This document shows positions 7,959-16,390 of a DNA stretch of 64,000 bases, one piece after another. The position numbers and the translations under genes are program-made. Positions within the stretch are counted from its first letter, which is position 1. Every line of letters starts with the position of its first letter. The notes below the pieces were generated by a model, which did no database searches, was not told the origin of the DNA, and saw only the letters and a list, made by a program, of their open reading frames with translations. Source of the DNA: Marinicella sediminis (lineage in GTDB: Bacteria; Pseudomonadota; Gammaproteobacteria; Xanthomonadales; Marinicellaceae); NCBI RefSeq assembly GCF_002000055.1, contig NZ_MVBD01000002.1:248001-312000 (forward strand). Direction: 5' to 3'.

Positions 7959-9101
7959 TCAATGGTCTTTCTGTTGCGTGGCAAATTGTAAGGGGGTGAT
8001 GCCAACAAACTTTTTGAACGCCCTGTAGAAACTGGCCTGAGAATTAAAACCCGCTTCCATAGCCAGATCAAGGATGCTGTTGGTGGAGAGCTTTTCTATG
8101 GCAGTCCGTTCTTTGATCAGCGATTTTACAACATCGATGCGGTATTGATTGAGCAAGTCCCGAAAACTGACTTTGAGTTTGCGGTTCAATAAAAAAGACA
8201 AGGTTTCAGCTGGAATGTTCAGGGCTTCGGCCACCTGCTGACTGCTGAGATCAGGTTCCAGGTAATGTTGCTCCACAAACAAATATTGATGCAACTGTTG
8301 CCTGAGCTGCTCATAGTCATTGGCCTGGCTTTTGTGTTGATGGACTTTGATGGACTGGATGGCTTCAAACAAACGCGGGCTTTGTAGGCGCATACCCAGT
8401 GAGCCCAGGTAATATGTGGTCAATGCCAGATAGATGTTAAAACCCATCCAGCGGGGCCAGCGGTATTCAGTCCAAATTCCCAGTAAGTCCAAAACATTAT
8501 TCAGCATCAGGAACAAAGCCAACATCACCATCCAGATGAGTATTTGCCATACCCACCGATACAACACCTGGCTTTTGGCATGATCAAGCTGATCCATGTG
8601 ATGACTGAAGTGCAGAAATCGCCGAAGCCCCAAAATCAGATACAGCCAGGTGGACAACAGGATCAGTTTATCTTCCACCAGATTTACAGATTCGTAATAA
8701 AGTGCAATAGCCAGGTGGTTTTGTGTTGCCGTATCCGGTTGGATTAATGTCAGGACAAATACCACCAGATCATAACTGAACCACACCACAGGCAACACCA
8801 GGTGGTTTCGATGTGCTGGCTGTTGAGCGCCGGAAACCGCGGTGACCAGACACACATAAAAATACAACAACGGCGGCAGAAATAATTCAAGGCCCAATGG
8901 GGCAAACCGCAACCAATGAATGGCATCCCAATTCAAACTGTATACCAACGCCCGCATAATGACCGTGACAAACACCACCACAATCAACCCCAACAGCTTC
9001 TGATGCGGCTGAAACTGCCGGCTGCTGATCATCAGAACACTGGCAACCAAGCCTTGAACAATACCGGTGATGAGAATCAGGTCATACAGACGAAAAGACA
9101 T
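7959..9101 (-). CDS. AraC-family regulator with multi-pass membrane N-terminus
   Basis: The product has 380 residues. The first 240 or so contain about seven hydrophobic helices. The C-terminal 100 residues are an AraC/XylS DNA-binding domain with two helix-turn-helix units. The second includes LAMEAGFNSQASFYRAFKK, the hallmark of the family, ending GITPLQFATQ. This architecture suggests a membrane sensor that binds DNA directly, but the signal is unknown. The amidohydrolase gene immediately downstream is the most obvious candidate target. Confidence 0.8.
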   Translation of the reverse strand: MSFRLYDLILITGIVQGLVASVLMISSRQFQPHQKLLGLIVVVFVTVIMRALVYSLNWDAIHWLRFAPLGLELFLPPLLYFYVCLVTAVSGAQQPAHRNHLVLPVVWFSYDLVVFVLTLIQPDTATQNHLAIALYYESVNLVEDKLILLSTWLYLILGLRRFLHFSHHMDQLDHAKSQVLYRWVWQILIWMVMLALFLMLNNVLDLLGIWTEYRWPRWMGFNIYLALTTYYLGSLGMRLQSPRLFEAIQSIKVHQHKSQANDYEQLRQQLHQYLFVEQHYLEPDLSSQQVAEALNIPAETLSFLLNRKLKVSFRDLLNQYRIDVVKSLIKERTAIEKLSTNSILDLAMEAGFNSQASFYRAFKKFVGITPLQFATQQKDH

Positions 9102-9283
9102 GGGTGGATTTTACCATGAAGTGTGTCTCTGAATATCGACTATTGGGGGACAGCGATGTGGCTACAGACGATGCCACCGATGGTCATGACAGAAGGTTCC
9201 TCACTCCCCAATACCATCATGGCCTGATCACCGGCATCATCAATTTGGGGCAGAAAAAACGTTTTAGTCTTAGACAACCAGGC

Positions 9284-10528
9284 TCACAGGACACCGTCAA
9301 AACCATTGGCAAACAACACGTCTGCATCCATTTCATAAGCACCGGCATCACAGGTCACACCTGATGGTCTGATGAAACCACGTTGATCTTCACCCAATGA
9401 AGCGCCCATGGCATCAACACAACTGGCCAACGGTACTGCATCAATGGCCGGACTTCCCAGGGACAAGGCATGTGTCGGCCAGGCACCACCATTGTTCGCC
9501 AGACCCAAAAGATTGGCTTCAGTGTTCTCCTGATCACCGGTGGCCATAAACGAGCAACTGTCATCATTGACCACGTTGTGGCCCAGTGAGGTGGGTTTAT
9601 CGCCAGCCTGACAATTAAACTGAGGCTGATCTGAGCCGGTGGTCAGCACCGATGAACCAATGAACAACACATGAGTATCATCGAAGCTGAAATGCGACAC
9701 ATTGGCTCCAATGGTGCTGTAGAAGGTACTTGCACGCACACTGCCGCTGGCGTTGGCAGTGCGTAATCCGCCACCATCGTTACCACTGACTGTGGAATTG
9801 GTCATGTAAATCTCACCTCCTTCGACGCGAATGGCCTTGGTACCTACATTATTTTCAGTGAATGTGCTGTTGCGGATGGTGATGATGCCACTGTTGACAA
9901 AAATGCCTGGGCCGAATGGATTGGTGAACCCCAATGATTCTGCGGCATTGCCTTGTACCAATGAATCCGTCATGATCACATTGGCGCCTGAGACAAACAT
10001 GCCACCACCGGCGTTGGCGGCGTTATCCAGGATCACCACGTCCTGGAACATGGCGCTGGTTGAACCACCTGCAATCAGCAGACCACCTCCAATGTTATGC
10101 GCAGCTGTATCAGCACGGCCCCCGGTCACAGTAACTCCGGTGAGGCTGAAGTTTCCTTCGTTGAACACATGGAACACCCGGTGCAAGTCATTACCATCAA
10201 TCACTGTGCTTGCAGATCCCTGTCCACTGATCTGAACTTCAGCGCCAAATAAATCCAAATCTCCTGACAGCCCGGCATCTTCTTCACCGGTCAAGGTGAT
10301 TTGGTGGATGCCAGTTCCCAGGTTAATGATGTGGTTACCGCCCAGGACATTGATTTCATTGAAGGCAGCCCGCAGACTGCAATCCCCGGTTGCGGGGGTG
10401 ATTTCACACACCCCATCACCCGGATTGCCATCAACCCCATCAATGAGCGTATTGACATTGAACGTTGCTGAACTGGCCGGTAGTAACCACCCACACAGCA
10501 TCCCATAAAGAAATAATTTCTTCATCAT
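9284..10528 (-). CDS. Secreted CSLREA/beta-helix repeat protein
   Basis: The product has 414 residues from the ATG at 10528 (next codon also ATG), where a signal peptide begins (LFLYGMLCGWLLPASSA). Just after it comes NVNTLIDG...GDGVCE...GDCSLRAAFNEIN, the CSLREA-type motif found at the start of many secreted beta-helix proteins. The middle is rich in Asn/Gly/Ser/Thr with spaced short strands (GGGLLIAGG, GGGMFVSGANV, VTGGRAD), as in right-handed parallel beta-helices. The protein ends DVLFANGFDGVL, a tail resembling that of the beta-helix gene at 31003-32778. It is probably surface-exposed; the ligand or enzyme activity is unknown. Confidence 0.75.
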   Translation of the reverse strand: MMKKLFLYGMLCGWLLPASSATFNVNTLIDGVDGNPGDGVCEITPATGDCSLRAAFNEINVLGGNHIINLGTGIHQITLTGEEDAGLSGDLDLFGAEVQISGQGSASTVIDGNDLHRVFHVFNEGNFSLTGVTVTGGRADTAAHNIGGGLLIAGGSTSAMFQDVVILDNAANAGGGMFVSGANVIMTDSLVQGNAAESLGFTNPFGPGIFVNSGIITIRNSTFTENNVGTKAIRVEGGEIYMTNSTVSGNDGGGLRTANASGSVRASTFYSTIGANVSHFSFDDTHVLFIGSSVLTTGSDQPQFNCQAGDKPTSLGHNVVNDDSCSFMATGDQENTEANLLGLANNGGAWPTHALSLGSPAIDAVPLASCVDAMGASLGEDQRGFIRPSGVTCDAGAYEMDADVLFANGFDGVL

Positions 10529-11030
10529 AAAGCCCCTGTTTGTATAGATACCCTTTACTTCGTCAAAACGCTGAAATTCATGACACCTGAAAAATTGGCT
10601 GACACCCAATGAAAAGCCACGACAGCCTCAGCCAACGCACGGAAGCTTTTAGCTGGAAGCTTGTAGCCAACCCCAATGGCGCGTTGACTTCAGTCGACCT
10701 CATCAGCAAAGCTGATCATCATCTGAATCAGCCAGGCTAAGGGCAACTACCCGGGTATATGGGTGTGGACAAACTCATCCAGCGACAAACATGAATGGCT
10801 GTTTCGCCCTGGCTGCAAAGCATCAAAGTCAACCAACCGTGGGAGCCAAGTCGTTACTCAGTGATTTTTAATTCTGCAAAGAAAAAAACACTGGGTCCCT
10901 GCTCGAAGGCTGAAACAATGGTGGTTGGCTGACGGAGAAGTGTTCACTGAGTAAATCAAGAGATGTTTTGCTCACAGACTTCAAGACTAAAATCGTCGGT
11001 TGTAACCAATGCGCCAAGGACAACTGATGA
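10529..11030. other. Gene-free region with short repeats
   Basis: These 502 bases between two minus-strand genes show no credible gene. They contain a 14-bp direct repeat (10641-10668). They also contain ACACTGGGTCCC at 10888 and GTGTTCACTG at 10940, which recur in the same order in the gene-free stretch at 12150-12841. Confidence 0.5.
10641..10668. repeat. Imperfect 14-bp tandem direct repeat
   Basis: GGAAGCTTTTAGCT is immediately followed by GGAAGCTTGTAGCC (12 of 14 identical). It lies about 115 bases upstream of the beta-helix gene start and could be a remnant duplication or a binding-site pair. Confidence 0.4.
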
Positions 11031-12149
11031 TCAGCCCTCTTCTGTATTTTTCTGATACGGCAAACCACAGGTGGCCGGATCGACCGCCTGATCAGGTTTT
11101 GTCTGAAGCAGATAGTGGTAACTTAATTGGGCCAACGCTTCCATGGTCTTGCCTTCATGTTGGCTGTTGGTTAAGGCGTCCAGGTACTTGATATCAGTCA
11201 GCGTGTATTCCCAGGCTGGCTCCATCACTTTGGAGAGACACATGATTTTTTGGTTTCTGTTTTTACCCTGGAGTTCCAGAACATCAAGTTCTTCAGTTCG
11301 ACCCTGGGTGGAATACACCAGATTGTGCAGGTTTTGTCCGATGGTCTGATAAATGAAGCTGTCACTGTTGTGCAACAGCACATCACCAATGGTTTCGCAG
11401 GCTGCTAACCAGAGCCGGTCTCCATTGCATAATTCGGTCAACGGTCTGAACTCGTAACCTATCAGCATATGGTTTCCAGACAATTTCAACATCATGAGCT
11501 CCATGCTCAGCAACAACTGTTCAAGATTAACCTGCTGTTTTTCAGCGGCATCCACCATTTCTGGCAACGCGTCTGGTATCGGATGAGTCATGACATAAGC
11601 GGCCATCGCAGCCCTGATTGGGTCATCAATCTGAAATAAGAATGAGGCTTGTGAGGTTTCAGACATGCGTTCAAGAGTGACCACGATGGTTTTTTCCTCT
11701 TCTTCCTGATAGGCGCGGTTTAATAGCCACAGATAACTACTGAAATCGTGGGGTCTGAGGCTGATGAGGCGATCATCGATGAAGGATGCATCACAGGATT
11801 CTTTGTATGTGTCACTCTGGCACAATCGTCTGATGATCATCAGCGATTGCCAACTGGCCTGTGGATCTTTGATGCCTTGCTGAATCAGATTAAGCAGGGT
11901 CACTTCATCGATTTCATGTCGGTCAACGACCTGATTGTTAATCAAGTCATAGGCATCATCCAGTACGCCGGCTACTGTGATCCTGACATTGATGTCGTCA
12001 TGATTCTGCAAACTGCGATACATGTCATAACGCCATGCTTGATACTCAGCTGAATTTTGTGTTTCATGATCATTGTTGAGTTCTGTAGCCAGAAGACCAG
12101 CAGACACAAAGATCAAGCCCAGAAAGGAAAACATTCCAAATTGTTTCAT
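11031..12149 (-). CDS. Hypothetical secreted helical protein
   Basis: The product has 372 residues, and I do not recognise the family. A GTG and an ATG lie side by side; the ATG at 12149 is favoured because GGAG is 7 nt upstream. A signal peptide is clear (FGMFSFLGLIFVSAGLLA). The mature part looks almost wholly alpha-helical with acidic, Leu-rich repeats of irregular length, similar in feel to HEAT or TPR-type scaffolds. Several cysteines (RLCQSDTYKESCD, LCNGDRLWLAACE, TCGLPY) may form disulfides in the periplasm. It stands alone between two gene-poor stretches. Confidence 0.6.
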   Translation of the reverse strand: MKQFGMFSFLGLIFVSAGLLATELNNDHETQNSAEYQAWRYDMYRSLQNHDDINVRITVAGVLDDAYDLINNQVVDRHEIDEVTLLNLIQQGIKDPQASWQSLMIIRRLCQSDTYKESCDASFIDDRLISLRPHDFSSYLWLLNRAYQEEEEKTIVVTLERMSETSQASFLFQIDDPIRAAMAAYVMTHPIPDALPEMVDAAEKQQVNLEQLLLSMELMMLKLSGNHMLIGYEFRPLTELCNGDRLWLAACETIGDVLLHNSDSFIYQTIGQNLHNLVYSTQGRTEELDVLELQGKNRNQKIMCLSKVMEPAWEYTLTDIKYLDALTNSQHEGKTMEALAQLSYHYLLQTKPDQAVDPATCGLPYQKNTEEG

Positions 12150-12294
12150 CACGTTACTCCATTCAATGATATGGGTTGATTATAGCCAATGAACAAGGTC
12201 ACAGTCATGTGCCTTTGTTCACACAACACCCATTTCTGTCAGGCAATAACAAACCGGACTGTTCGGCCATGCAGGTAACACAACGTGGCAAGAA

Positions 12295-12328
12295 GACACT
12301 GGGTCCCGGATCAGGGTCCAGGATGACG
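12295..12328. repeat. REP-like dispersed-repeat fragment
   Basis: The stretch contains GGGTCCCGGATC, a spacer and CCAGGATGACG, an imperfect palindrome (TCCCGGA / TCCAGGA, one mismatch). It resembles the 'CTGGATCCCGGATCAAG...GGGATGACG' intergenic repeats common in proteobacterial genomes. A shorter piece, ACACTGGGTCCC, occurs at 10888-10899. Confidence 0.4.
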
Positions 12329-12825
12329 TTATCAGTATTAATGGCAATGCCGGGATGAAGCCAACAGAGTTAACAACAGGTTCCGCATGACGGTTTTTAT
12401 GAATCCAACAGTCGGTAATATCACGGTGTTGCTGTTTCAACAACCAACATTCATTGCAGGGAGCGTGGCCTTCAGTCCTCGTTTATGGAGACACTGGATT
12501 GTGGCCGGTGCCACGACAAAGAGGTGTTCACTGCGTTCATCAACAGGCAATTGACCAATGATTTATTGACTTTAAAAGCTGGCTGAAGCTGAGGCTCCAA
12601 TTACTCTGCAACGAGGTGTGGTTAAAGCCTGCAATTGCAGCGCAGATCGCGAGAGGTTTTTTTTTGCAGACTGAACTACACGCTTCAAACGCACAGCAAT
12701 AGTTAAAGATGACATCTCAATACCTTGTGATGATGCAAGCCTCATAATTAATGACAGGATCATTTTTCACCATGCAAAGCCAACCGCAGCTTTGTTGGTA
12801 AGTGAGCCAATACCCCCCAGTGTCT

Positions 12826-12841
12826 TTGGCTGATCAGCCAA
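12826..12841. terminator. Perfect 16-bp palindrome abutting the cvfB stop codon
   Basis: TTGGCTGATCAGCCAA directly follows the stop codon of the cvfB-like gene (minus strand). In RNA it would fold with a very small loop. There is no T tract after it, so it may be an mRNA 3'-end stabiliser, a weak terminator or a protein-binding site. Confidence 0.35.
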
Positions 12842-13687
12842 TCAATCCTTCACCAATTCGATTCGATCAGGATGGATGATGATTTTGCGCTGTTTGTACA
12901 GTGCGCCTATGGCTTTTTTGTAACTGCCTTTGGAAACCTTCCAGCGGGCTTTGATGTCATCTGGTTGGCTTTTATCTGTCAACTGCGACACACCGCCGGT
13001 GGCTTCAAGATCAGCCAGGATGCGTTCTGCCAGTTCACTGAGTTGCGCTTTGTTAGGCAGGTGCAATGCAAGGTTCACCCTTCCGTCGGGATTAATTGAT
13101 TTCACAAAGCCCTGCTTGGTGGTGCCAATCATGATGTTCTGATAAGCATCACTGTGATGCAACAGGCCCAGGTAGCGGCCATTGATCACGGCTTTGTGGC
13201 CCAATTCACTGCGTCCACAAAACAGCAGATCCACCGGCTGTCCAGGCTGTAATGGGGTGTTTTCTTCTTTGAGGTATTTATCCAGTCTGGCCGAGGCAGT
13301 GATTCGCCTGGAGGCTTTGTCCAGATAAACATAAATCACTTTGTGCATACCCGGACGCAATGCATTGGTTTGTTCAGCAAAAGGCAACAACAGGTCTTTG
13401 GGTAAGCCCCAATCAAGGAAGGCCCCCGTTTTGTTCACATCAATCACTTTCAGGTATGCCACCTGGCCGACCATGACTTTGGGGGTTTCGGTGGTGGCCA
13501 CCGGCTGATCCTCTGAATCAAGGTACACAAACACTTCAATTTGTGACCCTTCCTGTAAGGAATCTGGCATGTGCTTTCTGGGTAACAGCAAGTCACCCAT
13601 TTGCCCACCATCCAGGGTTGCACCCATACCAGTAAGGTGTTTAACAGTGAGGCGGTTGAGTTGGCCCAGTTTGGTTTTTTTATCCAT
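12842..13687 (-). CDS. cvfB: CvfB/YitL-family S1 RNA-binding protein
   Basis: The product has 281 residues, normal for the family. It consists of consecutive S1-like beta-barrels (LGQLNRLTV...GATLDGG near the N-terminus; VGQVAYLKVIDVNKTGAFLDWGLPKDLLLPF near residues 70-105). A C-terminal winged-helix segment follows (WKVSKGSYKKAIGALYKQRKI). Family members bind RNA; in Staphylococcus CvfB affects virulence-gene expression. Its start overlaps the end of serC by 8 nt, so the two are probably co-transcribed and translationally coupled. Confidence 0.88.
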   Translation of the reverse strand: MDKKTKLGQLNRLTVKHLTGMGATLDGGQMGDLLLPRKHMPDSLQEGSQIEVFVYLDSEDQPVATTETPKVMVGQVAYLKVIDVNKTGAFLDWGLPKDLLLPFAEQTNALRPGMHKVIYVYLDKASRRITASARLDKYLKEENTPLQPGQPVDLLFCGRSELGHKAVINGRYLGLLHHSDAYQNIMIGTTKQGFVKSINPDGRVNLALHLPNKAQLSELAERILADLEATGGVSQLTDKSQPDDIKARWKVSKGSYKKAIGALYKQRKIIIHPDRIELVKD

Positions 13688-14759
13688 GTGTACGCTCGAA
13701 TTCCTGCATAAAGCTGATCAACGCCTCAATCCCGGCTTCAGGAATGGCGTTGTAAATACTGGCCCGCATGCCACCGACGGCTTTGTGACCTTTGAGGGCT
13801 TTCAGACCAGCAGCCGCACTGTTGTCAAGAAAGGCCTGGTTGAGGCTTTCATCGGCCAACCAAAAAGGAACATTGACTTCCGAACGACAATTTTTGCTCA
13901 CCATGTTCTGATAAAAATCACTGCGATCCACATATTCATACAACAAACCGGATTTTTGTCGGTTAATCCGCTGAATACCAGCCAGTCCGCCCTGCCCCTT
14001 GACCCACTGCAACACCAGGTTCATCACATACCAGGGAAAAGTCGGAGGGGTATTGTACATCGAACCGCTGTTGGCATAAGTCTGATAATCGTTCATCATT
14101 GGGATCAGGTTAGCTGACTGTCCAATCAGGTCTTTACGCAAAGCCACAAAAGTAATGCCGGCAATGCCCATGTTTTTTTGCGCACTGGCGTAAATCATGG
14201 CATGCCGGTTCATGTCGAATTCACGACTCAGCAAATCTGATGTCATGTCACAGCACAAAGGCACAGCACCGCATTCAGGAGGCTTTGACCATTGCACACC
14301 TTCGAGGGTTTCATTGCTGGTGTAATGAAAATAATTGGCTGTCTGAGGAATTTCATCAGCCTCATAATCTGGAATACTGGCATACGTGGTTTCACTGACT
14401 GGTGCGGTGGTGATTGCCTGAGTGAAGCGGCCTCCTTCTTTGAGTGCCAGCTTTCCCCAATGACCATTGACGGCATAGACTGCCTGACCCTGCGGAGATG
14501 ACAGGTTCATAGGCAACATGGCGTACTGCGTTCTGGCTCCGCCCTGAATAAACATCACAGCATAATCATCAGAAATACCAATCAACTCACGGGCCAGTTG
14601 TTCAGTGTGTTCGGCCAGGTTGACAAATTCAGGGCTGCGGTGGGACACTTCCATCACCGAACAACCGGTTCCCTGCCAATCAAAAAGCTCATCAGCGATC
14701 TGTTGTTTTACAGCCATGGGCAAAGCAGCAGGTCCTGCTGAAAAGTTATAAACGGTCAT
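13680..14759 (-). CDS. serC: Phosphoserine aminotransferase
   Basis: The product has 359 residues, the usual length. SerC converts 3-phosphohydroxypyruvate to phosphoserine with glutamate as donor, the second step of serine synthesis, and also acts in pyridoxal phosphate synthesis. The opening TVYNFSAGPAALP and the pyridoxal-lysine segment YASAQKNMGIAG are diagnostic; the C-terminal GGMRASIYNA is also conserved. It overlaps cvfB downstream and is divergent from msrP across 75 nt. No other serine or PLP gene lies nearby. Confidence 0.97.
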   Translation of the reverse strand: MTVYNFSAGPAALPMAVKQQIADELFDWQGTGCSVMEVSHRSPEFVNLAEHTEQLARELIGISDDYAVMFIQGGARTQYAMLPMNLSSPQGQAVYAVNGHWGKLALKEGGRFTQAITTAPVSETTYASIPDYEADEIPQTANYFHYTSNETLEGVQWSKPPECGAVPLCCDMTSDLLSREFDMNRHAMIYASAQKNMGIAGITFVALRKDLIGQSANLIPMMNDYQTYANSGSMYNTPPTFPWYVMNLVLQWVKGQGGLAGIQRINRQKSGLLYEYVDRSDFYQNMVSKNCRSEVNVPFWLADESLNQAFLDNSAAAGLKALKGHKAVGGMRASIYNAIPEAGIEALISFMQEFERTHG

Positions 14760-14834
14760 TTATTTGTAAGGATTTTCACGTTTGAGTGTCTTGAATTGTA
14801 GTACATTTAAAAAAAATACCAAGCTAAACCAGAG

Positions 14835-15773
14835 ATGAAGTTTAAAAACACCCACAAAGACCACCAGGTCACCGACGAATCCATTTACCAAAGTCGCCGC
14901 AAATTGATCAAGGCTGGTCTTCTTGGCGCAGCCGGACTGGCCGCCTCCCCGGCATTCAGCCTGACCTTACCCACGACAACTGATAAAAACGAACGCTTTG
15001 TGATCGATGAAATCACTCGCGAAAAAGATGCTACCACATACAATAACTTTTATGAATTTGGCCTGTCCAAATCTGATCCGGCAGAGAACGCCCACACGCT
15101 GAAAACCGAACCCTGGACGCTGGAAATCGGAGGGTTGTGTGAAGTTCAGGGAAAACTGGATTTACAAAATCTGGTCAATGGCATCAATGTTGAAGAGCGC
15201 ATTTATCGCATGCGTTGTGTTGAAGCCTGGTCCATGATCATTCCCTGGATGGGCTTTAAACTGGCAGACCTGATCAAGATGTGTAAACCTTTGAGTTCGG
15301 CCAAATATGTGTATTTTGAAACTTTGTACGACCCCAAACAAATGCCTGGCCAAAACGGCCGTTCCATACCCTGGCCTTACCGGGAAGGATTGCGCATGGA
15401 TGAAGCCATGAATGAACTGACCCTGATGGCGGTTGGCATGTATGGCAAAGAATTACCCAATCAAAATGGCGCACCCTTGCGACTGGTGGTGCCCTGGAAA
15501 TACGGTTTCAAAGGCATCAAATCAATTGTCAAAATGAAATTCCTTGATCAACAACCAGTCAATTCATGGCAGGCCATTGCGCCTCAGGAATATGGCTTTT
15601 ATGCCAACGTCAATCCAGAGGTGGACCATCCACGCTGGTCACAGGCCACAGAGCGTCGCATCACAGGCGGGTTTTCTTTGTTCAACAGCCGCATCGACAC
15701 GCAAATGTTCAATGGTTATGGCGACTACGTGGCTGATCTGTATAATGGCATGGATTTAACCCGTTATTATTGA
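14835..15773 (+). CDS. msrP: Periplasmic methionine-sulfoxide reductase, molybdopterin subunit
   Basis: The product has 312 residues. MsrP (YedY) reduces protein-bound methionine sulfoxide in the periplasm, using electrons passed by MsrQ from the quinone pool. A twin-arginine signal, SRRKLIKAG followed by a hydrophobic run and SPAFS, is visible near residues 22-45. The molybdenum-ligating cysteine lies in MRCVEAWSM near residue 127. The stop codon shares one base with the msrQ ATG (TGATG), so the pair is translationally coupled. Confidence 0.96.
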   Translation: MKFKNTHKDHQVTDESIYQSRRKLIKAGLLGAAGLAASPAFSLTLPTTTDKNERFVIDEITREKDATTYNNFYEFGLSKSDPAENAHTLKTEPWTLEIGGLCEVQGKLDLQNLVNGINVEERIYRMRCVEAWSMIIPWMGFKLADLIKMCKPLSSAKYVYFETLYDPKQMPGQNGRSIPWPYREGLRMDEAMNELTLMAVGMYGKELPNQNGAPLRLVVPWKYGFKGIKSIVKMKFLDQQPVNSWQAIAPQEYGFYANVNPEVDHPRWSQATERRITGGFSLFNSRIDTQMFNGYGDYVADLYNGMDLTRYY

Positions 15774-16390
15774 TGAACCGATACCTGACTGCGGTCAAAG
15801 CAGCTCTTTTTTTGCTGCTACTTGTGCCCTTTGTTTTGATCATCTTGGATGGTGTTCAGGACAACCTGACGGCTGACCCCATCGAAGAAATCCTCCACCG
15901 CACTGGCCTCTGGTCACTGCGCATCCTGCTGATCACCCTGCTCATGACACCGCTGAAGGTACTGACTGGGTCAGCCCTGTTTATCCGGCTCAGAAGAATG
16001 CTCGGTTTGTTCACGTTTTTTTATGCCAGTATGCATTTACTGGTCTATGTGTGGCTCGATTTGGGCCTGGACTGGGCACATTTTTTCGAAGATGTGATCG
16101 AAAGGCCATACATCACCGTTGGTATGCTGGCCTGGTTGCTGATGCTGCCCATGGCCATCACATCAAACCGCCATATGGTCCGGAAATTGGGTCAAAAATG
16201 GAAACGCTTGCATCAATCAATCTATCTGGTCATTGGTTTGGGCTGCCTGCATTTCCTGTGGCTGGTGAAATCTGATGTGACTGAACCTTTGATCTATACA
16301 GGAATCGGGTTAACATTGCTGTTGTTCAGAATCATTCACCACAAGCATGTCCAACGAAAAGCAAGAATCGCTCAAAGCAGTCGTTCGTAA
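15773..16390 (+). CDS. msrQ: Methionine-sulfoxide reductase heme-binding membrane subunit
   Basis: The product has 205 residues with about six membrane helices. Conserved histidines in MHLLVYVWLD, KRLHQSIYLV and LHFLWLVK fit b-type heme binding. MsrQ carries electrons from the quinone pool or a flavin to MsrP. The ATG at 15773 overlaps the msrP stop by one base. The 3' end overlaps the next gene's start by 44 nt. Confidence 0.95.
   Translation: MNRYLTAVKAALFLLLLVPFVLIILDGVQDNLTADPIEEILHRTGLWSLRILLITLLMTPLKVLTGSALFIRLRRMLGLFTFFYASMHLLVYVWLDLGLDWAHFFEDVIERPYITVGMLAWLLMLPMAITSNRHMVRKLGQKWKRLHQSIYLVIGLGCLHFLWLVKSDVTEPLIYTGIGLTLLLFRIIHHKHVQRKARIAQSSRS

Larger units (their letters stand above)
12150..12841. 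other. Long gene-poor region with REP-like sequence
   Basis: These 692 bases contain no frame with a ribosome site or recognisable protein. Visible features are a degenerate GGGTCCCGGATC...GGATGACG element at 12295-12328, a GTGTTCACTG motif at 12524 shared with the gap at 10529-11030, a run of nine or more T near 12657, and a palindrome beside the cvfB stop. Confidence 0.5.

Noticed and set aside
9104-9364. 86-codon plus-strand open frame
   Set aside because: It overlaps the end of the beta-helix gene antisense, lacks a ribosome site and resembles no family.
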